A stretch of DNA of 8,045 nucleotides from Inquilinus sp. (GTDB taxonomy: Bacteria; Pseudomonadota; Alphaproteobacteria; DSM-16000; Inquilinaceae). Shown here in pieces: positions 5,997 to 8,045 of this stretch. Below the pieces are notes generated by a model. The model was given only the letters and a program-made list of their open reading frames with translations. It had not been told where the DNA came from and did not search any database. The stretch's first letter is position 1. Every line of letters starts with the position of its first letter. The position numbers and the translations under genes are program-made. The stretch is taken from positions 1 through 8,045 of the forward strand of contig JABDIP010000461.1 in assembly GCA_013003675.1 (NCBI GenBank), in the 5' to 3' direction.

Positions 5997-7409
5997 ATGC
6001 GGAAATTTCTCCTTCTCGCTCTGGCCCTTCTGATCGCTCTTCCGGCGCCCGTCGCCACGGCGCAGCAGCCGGCGGTGCCCGACAGCCGGGAGCAGATCAC
6101 CCTCAGCTTCGCGCCGCTGGTGCGGCAGACGGCGCCGGCCGTAGTCAACATCTACACCAGCCGGGTGGTGCGGCAGCGCACCGTGTCGCCGCTCTTCGAC
6201 GACCCCTTCTTCCGGCGGTTTTTCGGCGACGACCTGCCGTTCGGCCGATCGCAGGAGCGCACCCAGAACGCGCTCGGCTCTGGCGTCATCGTCGACCCGG
6301 GCGGGCTGATCGTCACCAACCACCACGTCATCGCCGAAGCCGACCAGATCACCGTCGTGCTGTCCGACCGCCGCGAATTCGATGCGACGGTCGTGCAGTC
6401 GGACGAAGGCACCGACCTTGCCCTGCTGCGGATCGACGCCAACGGCACCGCACTGCCCCATCTGACCCTCGCCGACAGCGACGAGCTGGAGGTCGGCGAC
6501 CTTGTGCTGGCGATCGGCAACCCCTTCGGGGTCGGCCAGACGGTGACCAGCGGTATCGTTTCGGCATTGGCCCGCACCACTTCCGGGATCACCGACTACA
6601 ATTTCTTCATCCAGACCGACGCCGCCATCAACCCCGGCAATTCCGGCGGCGCCCTGGTCGCCATGGACGGCCGGCTGGTCGGTATCAACAGCGCCATCTA
6701 CAGCCGGTCGGGCGGCTCGCTCGGGATCGGCTTCGCCATCCCGGCCAATATGGTCCGGGCGGTGATCGCCAGCGTCGATGCCGGCGGCCGGGTGACGCGC
6801 CCTTGGCTCGGGGCGGAGGGCCAGCTTGTCACCCAGGATATCGCGCAGTCCTTGGGCCTTGAGGTGCCGGGCGGCGTCGTCGTCAGCCGCGTCGACGACG
6901 ACGGCCCCGCGGCGCGCGCCGGGCTGCGCGTCGGCGACGTCATCCTGTCGGTGAACGGCCGGCCGGTGGACACCACAGACGCGCTGCGCTTCCGGGTCGC
7001 GACCCGGCCGATCGGCGAGCGCGCGACCCTGGGCATCAACCGCGCCGGCCGGTCGATGGAGCTCGCCTTCGACGTCGAACCGCCGCCGGAGATGCCGCCG
7101 CGCGACGTGACGCGGCTTGGCGGCCGCCATCCGCTCACCGGCGCGACGGTCGCCAACCTGTCGCCGGCGTTGATCGAGGAGATCGGCTATGACGGGAGCC
7201 TGCGGCGCGGCGTCATCGTGCTGGGCGTGGCGCGGAACAGCGCCGCCGCGCGGCTGCGGCTACAGCCGGGCGATGTGGTCGTCCGCATCAATGGCACGGC
7301 GATCGCCGATGTCGCCGCGCTGCGCCGGCTGTTGAACCGCGGGGCGGAGCAGTGGTCGATTGCCATCCGGCGCGGCGACCGCACCCTCGAGACGACCATC
7401 CGTGGCTAA
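5997..7409 (+). CDS. Do/HtrA-family (DegP/DegQ-like) periplasmic serine endoprotease with two PDZ domains
   Basis: This is a trypsin-fold protease for protein quality control in the periplasm. The 470 residues begin with a Sec signal peptide: MRK, a hydrophobic run FLLLALALLIAL, and a likely cut after ATA (residues 20-22). The catalytic triad is visible as His110 in TNHHVI, Asp140 in GTDLALL and Ser216 in NPGNSGGAL. Two PDZ domains follow, at about 265-360 (GGVVVSRVDDDGPAARAGLR, then GDVILSVNG) and 376-467 (RGVIVLGVARNSAAARLRLQ, then GDVVVRING). The segment between signal peptide and protease domain carries the DDPFFRRFFGDDLPFG motif typical of the family. The long Gln-rich regulatory loop of E. 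coli DegP is missing, which is closer to DegQ. Orthology to degP, degQ or mucD cannot be decided. ATG 5997 is chosen because it opens the signal peptide; ATG 5988 and GTG 5916 do not fit. Confidence 0.95.
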   Translation: MRKFLLLALALLIALPAPVATAQQPAVPDSREQITLSFAPLVRQTAPAVVNIYTSRVVRQRTVSPLFDDPFFRRFFGDDLPFGRSQERTQNALGSGVIVDPGGLIVTNHHVIAEADQITVVLSDRREFDATVVQSDEGTDLALLRIDANGTALPHLTLADSDELEVGDLVLAIGNPFGVGQTVTSGIVSALARTTSGITDYNFFIQTDAAINPGNSGGALVAMDGRLVGINSAIYSRSGGSLGIGFAIPANMVRAVIASVDAGGRVTRPWLGAEGQLVTQDIAQSLGLEVPGGVVVSRVDDDGPAARAGLRVGDVILSVNGRPVDTTDALRFRVATRPIGERATLGINRAGRSMELAFDVEPPPEMPPRDVTRLGGRHPLTGATVANLSPALIEEIGYDGSLRRGVIVLGVARNSAAARLRLQPGDVVVRINGTAIADVAALRRLLNRGAEQWSIAIRRGDRTLETTIRG

Positions 7410-8045
7410 GGGCCGGGCCGGCAGGGGCGGGGCCGGCGGCGAGGCAGGGCTGTTCGATCCGCTGGCCCCGCGCCCACTGGCCGACCGGTTGCGCCCGGCC
7501 AGCTTCGACGAACTGGTCGGCCAGGATCATCTGGTCCGCGGCGCGGGGCCGATCGCCCGCATGGTGGCGGCGCGTCGGCTCGCCTCGATGATCCTCTGGG
7601 GGCCGCCCGGCTGCGGCAAGACCACCCTGGCGCGGCTGCTGGCCGACCAGACCGACCTGCATTTCGAGCCGCTGTCGGCGATCTTCTCCGGCGTCGCCGA
7701 TCTGCGAAAGATGTTCGAGGCGGCGCGCGCCAGACGGTCGGCCGGCGGCGGCACGCTGCTCTTCGTCGACGAGATCCACCGTTTCAACCGCTCGCAGCAG
7801 GACGCCTTCCTGCCGGTCGTCGAGGACGGCACCATCACCCTGGTCGGCGCCACGACCGAGAACCCGTCCTTCGAGCTCAACCCGCCGGTCCTGTCGCGCT
7901 GCCAGGTGTTCGTGCTGCGCCGGCTCGACGACGAGGCGCTGGAGGCGTTGCTGGCGCGGGCCGAGGCGGCGGAAGGGCGGGCGCTGCCGGTCACCGGCGA
8001 GGCGCGGGCGGCGCTGAAGGCGATGGCCGACGGCGACGGCCGGTT
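7402..8045 (+). CDS. rarA: Replication-associated recombination protein A (RarA/MgsA), 3' end cut off by the window
   Basis: RarA is a clamp-loader-like AAA+ ATPase that acts at stalled or damaged replication forks with SSB. The visible 214 codons cover the N-terminal half of a protein usually about 430-450 residues long. PLADRLRP and DELVGQDH open the AAA+ domain. Walker A GPPGCGKTT is at residues 67-75 (Lys73), Walker B LLFVDEIHRFNRSQQDAFLP is at 119-138 (Asp123, Glu124) and sensor 1 GATTENPSFELN is at 149-160. Arg166 in LSRCQVF is a probable arginine finger, and GDGR at the window edge matches the sensor 2 region. DEIHRFN and TTENPSFE separate RarA from RuvB and DnaX. The only suitable start is GTG 7402, which overlaps the protease stop by 8 bases; the Shine-Dalgarno sequence is weak, suggesting coupled translation. 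The first ~16 residues (AKGRAGRGGAGGEA) are low complexity. Confidence 0.95.
   Translation, partial: MAKGRAGRGGAGGEAGLFDPLAPRPLADRLRPASFDELVGQDHLVRGAGPIARMVAARRLASMILWGPPGCGKTTLARLLADQTDLHFEPLSAIFSGVADLRKMFEAARARRSAGGGTLLFVDEIHRFNRSQQDAFLPVVEDGTITLVGATTENPSFELNPPVLSRCQVFVLRRLDDEALEALLARAEAAEGRALPVTGEARAALKAMADGDGR

Overview
The window is high-GC DNA with the gene order of an alphaproteobacterial ribosomal-protein cluster. The order is (rpsE)-rpmD-rplO-secY-adk-rpsM-rpsK-rpoA-rplQ, followed by an HtrA-family protease and rarA. The RpoA and SecY sequences, a Cys4 adenylate kinase between secY and rpsM, and the absence of rpmJ after secY fit Alphaproteobacteria. An HtrA-then-rarA pair after rplQ is, from memory, typical of Rhodospirillales-like lineages. 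The species cannot be named from this window. All genes are on the + strand; no tRNA, rRNA, CRISPR array, IS element or other mobile DNA is visible.

Region 1 (1-3163) is the 3' part of the S10-spc-type cluster: a probable last few codons of rpsE, then rpmD (L30), rplO (L15), secY and adk. Spacing is tight, with 4-base coupling of secY and adk. The oddity is L30: a normal ~60-residue L30 core is preceded by ~118 residues of Lys/Ala/Pro-rich, histone-H1-like sequence that includes five 6-residue repeats.

Region 2 (3160-5877) is the alpha-operon part: rpsM (S13), rpsK (S11), rpoA (RNA polymerase alpha, TTG start) and rplQ (L17). A near-consensus sigma70-type promoter overlaps the adk stop codon, so this block probably has its own transcription start. 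The leaders of rpsM (184 bp gap), rpoA (157 bp) and rplQ (138 bp) are long for such an operon and contain several hairpins. The rpoA and rplQ leaders share a 13-base element, GACTGGYACCAGG. A clear intrinsic terminator follows rplQ.

Region 3 (5981-8045) is a separate unit. A Sec-exported, two-PDZ Do/HtrA protease appears to start from an extended -10 promoter placed 7 bases before its ATG, with no Shine-Dalgarno sequence, which suggests a leaderless mRNA. Its stop codon overlaps the GTG start of rarA, an AAA+ clamp-loader-like ATPase cut off by the window end.

Most of the window is core housekeeping. I do not see a wholly new system. The items worth a second look are the H1-like L30 extension and the untranslated leaders of the alpha operon.
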